DNA of 64,000 bases from an uncultured Anaerolineae bacterium (GTDB taxonomy: Bacteria > Chloroflexota > Anaerolineae > J036 > Brachytrichaceae). The stretch lies in the NCBI GenBank assembly GCA_937959265.1, contig CALGMA010000006.1:124001-188000 (forward strand), read 5' to 3'. The position numbers were made by a program, and so were the translations under genes. Shown piece after piece: positions 18,001 through 26,109 of this stretch. The number at the start of each line of letters is the position of its first letter. Positions within the stretch are counted from its first letter, which is position 1. The notes beneath the pieces are model-generated. The model made no database searches and was not told the origin of the DNA. It worked only from the letters and a program-made list of their open reading frames with translations.

Positions 18001-19737
18001 ATGAACACCAAGAACCGCTTTCTGTCTGTGCTGTCTGCAACGGCCATGACCGCGCTGCTGCTGGCAGCCTGTGCGCCGGCTGCCCCATCCGCACCGGCTG
18101 CGCCAACGGAAGCACCGGCCCCCGCGCCGACCGAAGCGCCGACGGTGCCCACTGCGGCGCCGGCAGCGACCGAGGCGCCTGCGCCGCCCGCTACGCGTGA
18201 GCTGATGAAGGTCGAAGCGCCCAACTGCGACTACGGCGGCACAATGAAGGCGATCAAAGCCGTAGATGAGATGACCGTCAAATTCACCCTTTGCTCGCCT
18301 GACCCAGCCTTCCCCTACAAGATCGCCGGCGACTCGTTCGCTATCCTCGACGCCGACTACCTGAACGAAACCGGCGGCGACAGCAACAAGATCAGCGAGA
18401 ACCCGGTCGGCACCGGCCCCTACAAGCTGAAGGAGTGGAAGCGGGGCGAGAGCATCACCTACGAAGCCTTCGCCGATTACTGGGGCGAGAAAGCCAAAAC
18501 GCCTACCGCTGTGTTGCGCTGGTCGAAGGAAGCGGCGCAGCGCCTGCTTGAGTTGCAGTCCGGCAACGCCGATGGGATGTCGAACGTCGGGCCGGACGAC
18601 TTCGAGACGGTTGAGAAAGACGCCGACCTGAAGCTCATCGAAGTGCCAGCGGCCAACATCTTCTACATCGGCTTCAACAACACCATCCCGCCGTTCGACG
18701 ATGACCGGGTGCGCCTGGCGTTCGCCTATGGCATTGACCGTCAGCGCATCGTGGACGATTACTATCCGCGTGGCTCGGTCGTCGCCACCAGCTTCGTGCC
18801 GACCAGCTTCGCCGTGGGCGCTTCGCCCAACGTGCCCTGGCACGAGTACAACCCCGAGAAGGCCAAGGCGCTGCTGAAAGAGGCCGGCAAGGAGAACCTC
18901 GAGGTGACGCTGACCTACCGCGATGTCGTGCGCGGATATCTCCCGAACCCCGGCATTGTGGCGCAGGAGATTCAAGCGCAACTCAAGGAGATCGGCGTCA
19001 ACGTCAAGATTGAGGTCAAAGAATCCGGCGCGTTCCTCGACTCGGTGACGGCCAGCAAGGAGGCCTTCTACCTGCTGGGTTGGGGCGCAGACTACCCCGA
19101 CGCCACCAACTTCCTGGACTATCACTTCGGCCCGGAGAACAAGCAATACGGCAAGCCTTACGACGACATCGTGGCGTTGCTCCGGGAAGGTGCCTCTACC
19201 GCCGACCTGGCCAAGCGTCAGGCTGCCTACGACAAGGTCAACGAGCTGCTCAAGAAGTATGTGCCGATGATCCCCGTCGCGCATGGGGGTTCGGCGCTGG
19301 CCTTCCGCGCCGATGTCGAGGGCGCACACGCCAACCCGGTCAGCGCGCTGGTCTTCGCCGTGATGGCGCCGCCGCGCGACAGGTTCGTTTACGTCCAGAA
19401 CGCCGAGCCGATCAGCCTGAACTGCGCCGACGAGAGCGACGGCGAGACGTTCACCGCCTGCGCACAAATCTACGAGACCCTGCTGCGCTTCAAGCTGGGC
19501 ACGGCTGAAGTCGAGCCGGCGTTGGCCGAGAGCTACGAGTCCAACGCCGACCTCACCGAGTGGACTTTCAAGCTGCGCCCGGGCGTCAAGTTCCACAACG
19601 GCGCCACGCTCGACGCCAACGACGTGGTCGCCACCATGGCCGCGCAGTGGGACGCCAAGAACGCCAACCACAAAGGGCGCACCGGCAGCTTCGAGTATTG
19701 GACTGCCTACTTCGGCTCGTTCCTAAACGCCCAGTAG
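18001..19737 (+). CDS. Oligopeptide ABC transporter substrate-binding lipoprotein, circularly permuted family-5 fold
   Basis: A 578-residue lipoprotein with lipobox LLAAC (Cys 24) and a Pro/Ala/Thr-rich linker to about residue 65. The mature part begins in the middle of a family-5 solute-binding domain (KAIKAVDEMTVKFTLCSPDP, then NPVGTGPYKLKEW). After its normal C-terminal region (about 460) comes the segment that should be N-terminal: QIYETLLRFKLGTAEVEPAL, ESYESNADLTEWTFKLRPGV, KFHNGATLDANDVVATM. The order is thus permuted. Start chosen at the ATG 18001 with AGGAGG eight bases upstream; an open frame from 17896 precedes the signal peptide. It heads the operon with two permeases. Confidence 0.88.
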   Translation: MNTKNRFLSVLSATAMTALLLAACAPAAPSAPAAPTEAPAPAPTEAPTVPTAAPAATEAPAPPATRELMKVEAPNCDYGGTMKAIKAVDEMTVKFTLCSPDPAFPYKIAGDSFAILDADYLNETGGDSNKISENPVGTGPYKLKEWKRGESITYEAFADYWGEKAKTPTAVLRWSKEAAQRLLELQSGNADGMSNVGPDDFETVEKDADLKLIEVPAANIFYIGFNNTIPPFDDDRVRLAFAYGIDRQRIVDDYYPRGSVVATSFVPTSFAVGASPNVPWHEYNPEKAKALLKEAGKENLEVTLTYRDVVRGYLPNPGIVAQEIQAQLKEIGVNVKIEVKESGAFLDSVTASKEAFYLLGWGADYPDATNFLDYHFGPENKQYGKPYDDIVALLREGASTADLAKRQAAYDKVNELLKKYVPMIPVAHGGSALAFRADVEGAHANPVSALVFAVMAPPRDRFVYVQNAEPISLNCADESDGETFTACAQIYETLLRFKLGTAEVEPALAESYESNADLTEWTFKLRPGVKFHNGATLDANDVVATMAAQWDAKNANHKGRTGSFEYWTAYFGSFLNAQ

Positions 19738-19761
19738 CCCCTCAGATTCGGTTGAGTCAGC

Positions 19762-19800
19762 CAGGCCAATCGGGGCGGTTGCGACGCCCCGACTGGCCTG
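19762..19800 (+). terminator. Hairpin between binding-protein and permease genes
   Basis: Arms CAGGCCA plus TCGGGGCG (19762-19777) pair with CGCCCCGA plus TGGCCTG (19785-19800), with one A-C mismatch and a 7-base loop. No U tract. It probably limits read-through or stabilises the upstream mRNA, so that binding protein exceeds permease. Confidence 0.7.
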
Positions 19801-19841
19801 ATAGACCGGGATAAGCTGCCCCAAAACGCTTAACTCGCCCA

Positions 19842-20918
19842 ATGGCCCGCTTCCTTGTGCGCCGCCTGTTGCTCTTGCTGCCGGTGATGCTCGGCATCCT
19901 CCTGGTCACGTTTGTGCTGGTGCGGCTGATCCCCGGCGATCCGTGCAAATCCATGCTGGGCGAGCGCGCCACCGAAGAGAAGTGCAACGCCTTTCGCGAG
20001 CGCTTCGGCCTGAACGACCCGATCCCCGTGCAGTTCGTGCGCTACGCTGGCAACGTGTTGCAGGGCGATTTCGGCGTCTCCATCAAGAATGGCCGACCGG
20101 TGACGGACGTGTTGGCCGAACGCTTGCCGATGACGATGGAGCTGACCTTGTTCGCCATGCTGTTCGCTTCCGTGTTCGGGATTGCGCTAGGGGTGATCAG
20201 CGCCGTGCGTCACAACACGGCGGTAGATGTTGGCGCGATGATCTTCGCCAACATCGGCGTCTCGATGCCGGTGTTCTGGCTGGGCCTGATGCTGGCCTAT
20301 GTCTTCGCGCTGGCGCTGAAGGGCACGCCGCTCCAATTGCCGCCTTCGGGTCGGCTGACCGCCGGCACCGACCTGCCTTCATTGTTGAAGGTATGGGGGA
20401 TGGAAGACGCACAGGGTTTGCAACGCTTCGCCATCTTACTGATATCCAACTCGGTGCTGCTCAGTTCGCTGATCCAGGGCAAGTTCGACATTTTTGCGGA
20501 CGCGCTTCGGCATCTGATCCTGCCGGCCGCGGCAGTGGGCACGATCTCGCTGGCCATCATCGCCCGTATGACGCGCGGGGCGATGCTCGACGCACTCACG
20601 CAAGACTACGTTCGCGTCGCACGTGCGAAAGGACTCGCCGAGCGCATGGTCATCCTCAAACATACGCTGCGCAACGCCCTGGTTCCCATCGTCACCATCA
20701 TCGGCCTGCAGATCGGCGGCCTGCTCTCCGGCGCGGTGTTGACCGAGACGGTGTTCAGCCTGCCCGGCGTGGGCACGCAGATCGTGGACGCCATCACTGC
20801 CCGGGACTACCCGGTGGTGCAAGCGTTCACCGTGCTCATCGCCGTCATCTTCGTCGTGGTGAATCTAATCGTGGATGTGAGCTACGCTTACCTGAACCCG
20901 CGCATCCGCGTGAGCTGA
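19842..20918 (+). CDS. Oligopeptide ABC transporter permease (DppB/OppB family)
   Basis: A 358-residue inner-membrane permease: N-terminal helix RRLLLLLPVMLGILLVTFVLV, RLIPGDP, then the permease core with the conserved loop DYVRVARAKGLAERMVILKHTLRNAL and LTETVFSLPGVG near the end. An unusually long segment between helices (about residues 150-220) is seen. Two cysteines (GDPCKSMLG and EEKCNAF) sit in the extracytoplasmic loop after helix 1. It pairs with the DppC gene ten bases downstream. No ATPase genes (dppD/F) follow, so they must be elsewhere. Confidence 0.93.
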   Translation: MARFLVRRLLLLLPVMLGILLVTFVLVRLIPGDPCKSMLGERATEEKCNAFRERFGLNDPIPVQFVRYAGNVLQGDFGVSIKNGRPVTDVLAERLPMTMELTLFAMLFASVFGIALGVISAVRHNTAVDVGAMIFANIGVSMPVFWLGLMLAYVFALALKGTPLQLPPSGRLTAGTDLPSLLKVWGMEDAQGLQRFAILLISNSVLLSSLIQGKFDIFADALRHLILPAAAVGTISLAIIARMTRGAMLDALTQDYVRVARAKGLAERMVILKHTLRNALVPIVTIIGLQIGGLLSGAVLTETVFSLPGVGTQIVDAITARDYPVVQAFTVLIAVIFVVVNLIVDVSYAYLNPRIRVS

Positions 20919-20927
20919 ACCCTCATC

Positions 20928-21872
20928 ATGCAAGAGTCCATCTCCGTCTCCGCTGCAACAGCGAGTGCGCGCGAGGCCGGCCGACTTCGCGTGCAGTCGC
21001 CGTTCGCCCGGACGATGCGCCGGCTGTTGCACAACCGGTCGGCCCAGGTTGGCCTGGTCATCATTTCCGTGCTGGCGCTGATCGCCATCTTTGCCGACGT
21101 GATCGCGCCCTACGCCTACGACCAACAGATCCGCCAATCGGGTCTGCGCCGGCGCAGCCCGCCATGCATCCACCTGCTGGGCTGCGACCGCGACAAGCCA
21201 CAGTTGTTGATGGGGTTGGACGGCAACTTCCGTGACCTGTTCTCGCGCGTGGTGTACGGCTCGCGCCTCTCGTTACAGATCGGTTTTCTGACCACCGGCG
21301 CAGCGATCCTAATCGGCACATTACTGGGTGCGGCTGCCGGTTACGCCGGCGGCTGGACCGACAACCTGATCATGCGGGCGATGGATGTGCTGCTCGCCTT
21401 CCCCAGCCTGCTGCTGGCCATCGCCATTGTCAGCGTGCTCGGCCCGGGGTTGATCAACACGCTGCTGGCGGTCGCCATCGTCTCCATCCCGATCTACGCG
21501 CGCGTCGTTCGCTCCAGCGTGCTGAGCGTGAAGGAGATGGACTACATCGCTGCGTCGCATGCGCTCGGCGCGTCGTCCCTGCATATTCTCTTCGCGCGCA
21601 TCCTGCCCAACTCGCTCACGCCGGTGATCGTCGTCGGCACGCTGGGCATCGCCACGGCCATCCTCGACGCAGCCGGCCTGTCGTTCCTTGGGCTGGGCGC
21701 GCAGCCGCCTACGCCGGAATGGGGCTTGATGTTGGGCGAGGAGCGCAATAGCGTGTTCAACGCGCCGCACCTGGTGTTCTTCCCCGGCATCGCCATCATG
21801 ATCACCGTGCTCGGCTTCAACCTGCTGGGCGATGGGCTGCGCGACGCGCTCGACCCGCGCCGCCGAGTGTGA
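20928..21872 (+). CDS. Oligopeptide ABC transporter permease (DppC/OppC family)
   Basis: A 314-residue permease: long polar N-terminus, first helix VGLVIISVLALIAIFADVIAPY, extracytoplasmic loop with two cysteines (PPCIHLLGCDRD) before DLFSRVVYGSRLSL, then five helices and the EAA loop MDYIAASHALGASSLHILFARILPNS. It ends LNLLGDGLRDALDPRRRV, the typical DppC terminus. Last gene of the three-gene operon with the permuted binding protein. It converges on cysS, and a hairpin spans the short gap. Confidence 0.94.
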   Translation: MQESISVSAATASAREAGRLRVQSPFARTMRRLLHNRSAQVGLVIISVLALIAIFADVIAPYAYDQQIRQSGLRRRSPPCIHLLGCDRDKPQLLMGLDGNFRDLFSRVVYGSRLSLQIGFLTTGAAILIGTLLGAAAGYAGGWTDNLIMRAMDVLLAFPSLLLAIAIVSVLGPGLINTLLAVAIVSIPIYARVVRSSVLSVKEMDYIAASHALGASSLHILFARILPNSLTPVIVVGTLGIATAILDAAGLSFLGLGAQPPTPEWGLMLGEERNSVFNAPHLVFFPGIAIMITVLGFNLLGDGLRDALDPRRRV

Positions 21873-21888
21873 GAGTCGGAATCGCCTG

Positions 21889-21908
21889 CGCCTAGGCTGG
21901 GCTAGGCG
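21889..21908. terminator. Hairpin between convergent dppC-type gene and cysS
   Basis: Seven-bp arms CGCCTAG (21889-21895) and CTAGGCG (21902-21908) with a 6-base loop; the right arm includes the cysS stop codon. It could end transcripts from both sides, although no U tract is visible. Confidence 0.5.
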
Positions 21909-23359
21909 GCGATCCGCCAACTCGTGCCTTTCGGCCCGTCTTCCAGCACAATGCCGAGCTGGGCGAGCCGATTGCGGATAGCGTCGGCCCGCGCATAGTC
22001 CTTCGCCTTTCGCGCCTCGTTGCGCATCTCGATCAGTATCTCGACCAGCGCTGCCTCGCGCTCGGCGCTGGCCGCATCGCGCGATGCGGCATCCTCGCGC
22101 ACGACCCCCAACACGTCGCCGGCCAGCTCGCGGTAGATGGCGTCGGCCTGCTCCAGCACCCGCCTGGTCGCAATGCCGCTGCTGATGGCGTTGTTAATCT
22201 CCTTGCTCATATCGAACAAGGCCGAAAGGGCCAGCGGCGAGTTGAAGTCGTCGTTCATCGCGCTGGTGAACAACATGCGCGTCTGGTCGAGCATGTCCAG
22301 CAATTGGCCGCGCGTCGCTGAATCGCCATCCTCCGGCGCATGCTTCAACGCATCGCGCACGCGCCGGACAGCGGTGTGGATGCGCTCCACCCCTTTGCTG
22401 GCTGCTTCCAGCGCCTCGGCGCTGTAGTCGGCCGGGCTGCTGTATTTGCCTGAAAGGATGAAGTAACGCAGCGCCTCGGGCCGGTATGTCTTGAGCGCAT
22501 CTTTGATGGTGACGAAGTTGCCCAGCGACTTGCTCATCTTCACGCCGTTCACCAGCAGCGAGCCGGTGAGCATCCAATAGTTGGCGAAGGGCGCCCCGTG
22601 CGCACATTCACTCTGGGCGATCTCCGCTTCGTTGTGCGGGAAGATGTTGTCTATGCCGCCGCCGTGAATGTCGAACGTCTTGCCGAGGTATTTGGTGCTC
22701 ATTGCCGAGCACTCGATGTGCCAGCCGGGGTAGCCGCGTCCCCATGGCGAAGGCCACTGCAAGATGTGATTCTCCGGCGCTTTCACCCACAGCGCGAAGT
22801 CCATCGGGTGGCGCTTCTCTTCGCGGATAGCCACGCGCCTGCCGGCCTCCATCTCCTCGATGCGCCGGCCGCTCAACTTGCCGTAGTCCGGGTCGGACTC
22901 GACGCTGAAATACACCGAGCCGTTCACCACGTAGGCATGTCCCTTCTCGATGAGCGTTTGGATCATCTCGATCTGCTCGGGGATGTGCGCGCTGGCGCGC
23001 GGCGAGATGTCGGGCCGCACAACCCCCAACGCATCCATGTCCTCGAAGTACGAGCGCATGTAGCGCTCGACCAGCTCCATCGGCTCGACGCGCTCGCGCC
23101 GGGCGCCCCGCAAGATGCGATCTTCGCCATCGTCCAGCATGTGCCCGACGTCGGTGATGTTTTGCACGTAGCGCACCTTGTAGCCGCTATAGCGCAGCCA
23201 GCGCACCACTACGTCGAAGGCGACGTAGGTCTTGGCATGACCGAGATGGGCGTGGTCATACACCGTCGGGCCGCACACATACATGAACACGTGGCCTTCG
23301 ACGACGGGGCGAAAGGGTTCCTTTTCTCGCTTGAGTACGTTGTAGATGACTAAGCTCAT
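21902..23359 (-). CDS. cysS: Cysteinyl-tRNA synthetase
   Basis: Class I synthetase that charges tRNA-Cys. The 485-residue length is normal. Signature elements are CGPTVYDHAHLGHAKTY (HIGH motif with a zinc-ligand Cys, residue about 30), WHIECSAMS and HNEAEIAQSE (further zinc ligands), and GVKMSKSLGNF (KMSKS loop, about 270). The C-terminal helical DALR domain ends ARADAIRNRLAQLGIVLEDGPKGTSWRI. Start at the ATG 23359 gives the expected N-terminus. The PIN-TRAM gene ends 13 bases upstream on the same strand. Confidence 0.97.
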   Translation of the reverse strand: MSLVIYNVLKREKEPFRPVVEGHVFMYVCGPTVYDHAHLGHAKTYVAFDVVVRWLRYSGYKVRYVQNITDVGHMLDDGEDRILRGARRERVEPMELVERYMRSYFEDMDALGVVRPDISPRASAHIPEQIEMIQTLIEKGHAYVVNGSVYFSVESDPDYGKLSGRRIEEMEAGRRVAIREEKRHPMDFALWVKAPENHILQWPSPWGRGYPGWHIECSAMSTKYLGKTFDIHGGGIDNIFPHNEAEIAQSECAHGAPFANYWMLTGSLLVNGVKMSKSLGNFVTIKDALKTYRPEALRYFILSGKYSSPADYSAEALEAASKGVERIHTAVRRVRDALKHAPEDGDSATRGQLLDMLDQTRMLFTSAMNDDFNSPLALSALFDMSKEINNAISSGIATRRVLEQADAIYRELAGDVLGVVREDAASRDAASAEREAALVEILIEMRNEARKAKDYARADAIRNRLAQLGIVLEDGPKGTSWRIAA

Positions 23360-23371
23360 GATTGGCAGCGA

Positions 23372-24505
23372 TTAGCGATAGTCCGAGGGGATTCGCGATT
23401 CGGAGGCCGAGAGTCTGGCGCCGACCGTCTCCCGCCCGGTGGGGAGCGGCCGGGCGAAAATCATGCGGCCGGCGGCAGTCTGCAGCACTTTGGTCACGCT
23501 CACCTCGATGGATCGGTCGAGGTACGCCTGACCTTCTTCGACGACCACCATCGTGCCGTCCTCAAGGTAGCCCACCCCCTGGCCGACCTCGCGGCCGGGT
23601 TGGATGATCTGAATGTGCAGCGATTCGCCCGGCAGCACGACCGTCTTCACGGCGTTGGCCAGCTCGTTGATGTTGAGCACGGTCACGCCCTGCAACGACG
23701 CAACCTTGTTGAGGTTGTAGTCATTGGTCACGATGGGACAGTTCCATTGCTTGGCCAGCACGATCAGCTTCTCGTCCACACGTTGCGCTTCGAGCGGATC
23801 ATCGTCCACAATCCGCACCGGCCAGGGCGATTCCTTCTGCAGGCGCTTGAGCACCTCCAGCCCGCGCCGCCCGCGCGCCCGGCGCATGGCATCGGCCGAA
23901 TCCGCGACGAACTGCAGCTCGTTCAACACAAATCGCGGCACGATCACCTCGCCGCGCAAGAAGCCGGCGTTGCTCACATCGGCGATGCGCCCATCAATGA
24001 TCACGCTGGTGTCGAGCAGCAGCGGCTCGCGCATCAGGATGGGCAACTCCTCCGGCTTGCTCGCCGGCAGCTTGATGTTGAGGATTTGGAACAGCTCGCG
24101 ATAGCGCAGGCTCATGATGCCTAGGCCAAGCGTGCCGAAGCCAACTGCCGCCAGAAAGGGCAACACCGGACCGAACGGCTCCGGCAAGCGCGCCAGCGGA
24201 AAGGCCAACAGCGCCGCCAGCAACAGCCCGGCGCCCAGGCCGATGAAGCCGGCGATGATCTGCGAAGCGCTCAGGCTGACGATGCGGTGGTAGAGCTGCG
24301 TAAGCGGCTTGCCGAACGCCACCGGGAACAGCAGCGCGCCGACGAGTCCAAGCGCCATCATCGTGATGACGTGTGCGATGACATAGTTGTCGAGAGGCGG
24401 TGGAAAGTAGACGCTGATCACGTCGCCGAGCGACCAGCCGATGAGGCCGCAGACCACTGCACCGCAGATGCGCAGCCCAAAAAGGATGGATGATTCCGTC
24501 TTCAC
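23372..24505 (-). CDS. PIN/TRAM-domain membrane protein (YacL-like)
   Basis: A 377-residue protein with four N-terminal helices (residues about 8-135), then a PIN domain beginning LLLDTSVIIDGRIADV with the acidic nuclease residues (Asp in LDTSVI, Glu in LNELQFV, Asp in VTNDYNLNKV), and a C-terminal TRAM domain (GREVGQGVGYLEDGTMVVVEE). YacL-type proteins are presumed membrane-bound RNases. The start is a GTG at 24505. Divergent from the DUF3090 gene with 73 bases between. It leads a pair with cysS, as often seen in Gram-positive bacteria, where yacL lies near cysS. Confidence 0.9.
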   Translation of the reverse strand: MKTESSILFGLRICGAVVCGLIGWSLGDVISVYFPPPLDNYVIAHVITMMALGLVGALLFPVAFGKPLTQLYHRIVSLSASQIIAGFIGLGAGLLLAALLAFPLARLPEPFGPVLPFLAAVGFGTLGLGIMSLRYRELFQILNIKLPASKPEELPILMREPLLLDTSVIIDGRIADVSNAGFLRGEVIVPRFVLNELQFVADSADAMRRARGRRGLEVLKRLQKESPWPVRIVDDDPLEAQRVDEKLIVLAKQWNCPIVTNDYNLNKVASLQGVTVLNINELANAVKTVVLPGESLHIQIIQPGREVGQGVGYLEDGTMVVVEEGQAYLDRSIEVSVTKVLQTAAGRMIFARPLPTGRETVGARLSASESRIPSDYR

Positions 24506-24564
24506 GTTTCAAGATAAAGCCTGGATAAAACGGATGAATGCTAGGGATGATGGTAACACAGTAG

Positions 24565-24570
24565 TAGAAT
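24565..24570 (+). promoter_or_regulatory. -10-like box TAGAAT of a leaderless gene
   Basis: TAGAAT ends 8 bases before the DUF3090 ATG at 24579. No ribosome site is present, so the transcript probably starts at or beside the start codon. Confidence 0.45.
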
Positions 24571-24578
24571 CTGTGCGT

Positions 24579-25124
24579 ATGCCTAACCGCGCGATAGACC
24601 TGAACCCCGTCTCCCGCGTGACCGTCGGCGCGATCGGCGAACCAGGCCGACGCACGTTTTACATCCAGGCGCGCAAGGGATCAGAACTGGTCACGCTCAT
24701 CTGTGAGAAGGAGCAGGTCTCGGCCCTATGCCTGGCTTTACAGCAGTGGCTGGACGAGCTACGGATCAAATATCCCAAAGGCGCGAACTTCGTTCGCCTG
24801 AACATGGATATGGAGCTCGAACAGCCTTTCACGCCAGCCTTTCGCGTCGGCCAAATGGGCCTGGGATACGATGAGGAGAACGATCTAATCGTCCTGGTCT
24901 TGACCGAACTGTTGCCAGAAGACGTGGATCAGGAAGAAGCAACCACGATTCGCTTGTTCTGTTCGCGGGCGCAGATAGACGCCTTCAGCCGGCACGGCAT
25001 GGAGGTCGTTGCCAAGGGTCGCCCAATCTGTCCTTTGTGTGGCAAACCGATGGATCCCGAGGGAAACGTCCAGGGGTTTTGCCCGCGCCGCAACGGCCAT
25101 GCTGATGAGATCGTCTTTGCATAA
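24579..25124 (+). CDS. DUF3090 family protein
   Basis: A 181-residue soluble protein: IDLNPVSRVTVGAIGEPGRRTFYIQARKG opening, FRVGQMGLGYDEENDLIVLVL in the middle and a C-terminal zinc-ribbon-like end CPLCGKPMDPEGNVQGFCPRRNGH. These match DUF3090, known mainly in actinobacteria and Chloroflexota, usually next to the SCO1664-family kinase-like gene, as here. Function unknown. The start at 24579 is preferred over an upstream in-frame ATG at 24441 because the family begins with this motif and because of the -10 box beside it. Confidence 0.85.
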   Translation: MPNRAIDLNPVSRVTVGAIGEPGRRTFYIQARKGSELVTLICEKEQVSALCLALQQWLDELRIKYPKGANFVRLNMDMELEQPFTPAFRVGQMGLGYDEENDLIVLVLTELLPEDVDQEEATTIRLFCSRAQIDAFSRHGMEVVAKGRPICPLCGKPMDPEGNVQGFCPRRNGHADEIVFA

Positions 25125-25146
25125 GTCAACAGTTGCCCATCATGAA

Positions 25147-25200
25147 TCATCAATCACGATTCATGAATCACGATTGGTGATTCGTGATGATGATTGATGA
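25147..25200. repeat. Nested palindrome of AATC/GATT words
   Basis: Outer arms TCATCAATCA (25147-25156) and TGATTGATGA (25191-25200); inner arms GAATCAC (25165-25171) and GTGATTC (25177-25183). It fills the gap between the DUF3090 and SCO1664-family genes and is much more AT-rich than its surroundings. Confidence 0.75.
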
Positions 25201-25203
25201 ACG

Positions 25204-25962
25204 ATGAGCGATTCACTCCCCGTGCAACAGGTGCTGCGGATCTTGAGCGAAGGCAAGATGGAATCGCTGGGTCTGATGCCTTGGGGATCGAACTACACCT
25301 TCCTGGTTGAGGTCAAGGATCCGGACACCCCGCGCACGGAGAAAGCGCAGACCTCGCTCTTAGCCGTGTACAAGCCCAGGCGAGGCGAAGCACCGTTGTG
25401 GGACTTTCCGACTGGCACGCTGTGTCTGCGTGAGTACGCCGCTTACCTGGTGAGCGAAGCGCTCGGCTGGCAGCTCGTCCCGCCGACGGTGCTGCGCAGC
25501 GGCCCACACGGGTTTGGCTCGGTGCAGTTGTTCATAGACAACGACGCCGACCAGCACTTCTTCACCTTCCGCGAAGATGTGACGTGCTGCGAACAACTCC
25601 AGCGCATGGCGCTATTCGACCTAATCACCAACAATGCCGACCGTAAGAGCGGCCATTGTTTACGCGACAAAAACGGCCATGTATGGGCTATTGACCATGG
25701 CATCACTTTCAATGCCGACTACAAGCTGCGCACGGTGATCTGGGACTTCGCCGGCCAGCCGATTCAACCGCAGATGCTGGAGGATCTCAAGCGCCTTCGC
25801 GCACAACTCCAGCCGGATCAGGCGCTCGGCAAGGCGTTGTATAAGTTGCTGGACGACGCGGAGGTTCGCGCTTTCATCAGACGGCTCGACGGCCTGATCA
25901 AGATCAAGTGTTTCCCCAACCCGAATCGCTACGACCGCAACGTCCCCTGGCCGCCGATCTAA
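25204..25962 (+). CDS. SCO1664 family protein (phosphatidylinositol-kinase-like fold)
   Basis: A 252-residue protein: LGLMPWGSNYTFLVEV opening, LAVYKPRRGEAPLWDFPTGT (nucleotide-binding Lys region), then DLITNNADRKSGHC and HVWAIDHGITFN, resembling the catalytic D-x-x-x-x-N and metal-binding D of PI3/4-kinase-like folds. Homologues (SCO1664 type) occur next to DUF3090 in actinobacteria, usually with a histidine-phosphatase-like gene that I do not see here. Function unproven. The start codon at 25204 follows the palindrome without an obvious ribosome site. Confidence 0.85.
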   Translation: MSDSLPVQQVLRILSEGKMESLGLMPWGSNYTFLVEVKDPDTPRTEKAQTSLLAVYKPRRGEAPLWDFPTGTLCLREYAAYLVSEALGWQLVPPTVLRSGPHGFGSVQLFIDNDADQHFFTFREDVTCCEQLQRMALFDLITNNADRKSGHCLRDKNGHVWAIDHGITFNADYKLRTVIWDFAGQPIQPQMLEDLKRLRAQLQPDQALGKALYKLLDDAEVRAFIRRLDGLIKIKCFPNPNRYDRNVPWPPI

Positions 25963-25970
25963 GAGTCTGC

Positions 25971-26001
25971 GGGCAGGCAAAGGCAGTGCCCTCGCCTGCC
26001 C
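25971..26001 (+). terminator. GC-rich hairpin after the SCO1664-family gene
   Basis: Arms GGGCAGGC (25971-25978) and GCCTGCCC (25994-26001) form an 8-bp stem, with an inner GGCA/TGCC pairing. It lies 9 bases after the stop codon. A related core recurs near 59.0 kb. Confidence 0.6.
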
Positions 26002-26109
26002 AACGCACCTCATGAGACGAGTTTTCAGACACACACGCCAAGCCTGACTCTCGACTCCTCTGCTCTCAATTTCGCCCCTTTGCCTCTACCTTCTGATTCT
26101 GTCAGGCGC

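Noticed and set aside
17938..19671. Long minus-strand open frame opposite the oligopeptide-binding protein
   Set aside because: It mirrors a strongly supported gene, has no domain motifs, and such antisense frames are expected in GC-rich DNA.
18001..19737. Binding protein as a tandem fusion with a truncated second copy
   Set aside because: The C-terminal segment is exactly the piece missing from the N-terminal part, so permutation is simpler than fusion plus loss.
25141..25200. CRISPR-like or transposon-end repeat
   Set aside because: Words are short, imperfect and not regularly spaced; no cas or transposase gene is near.
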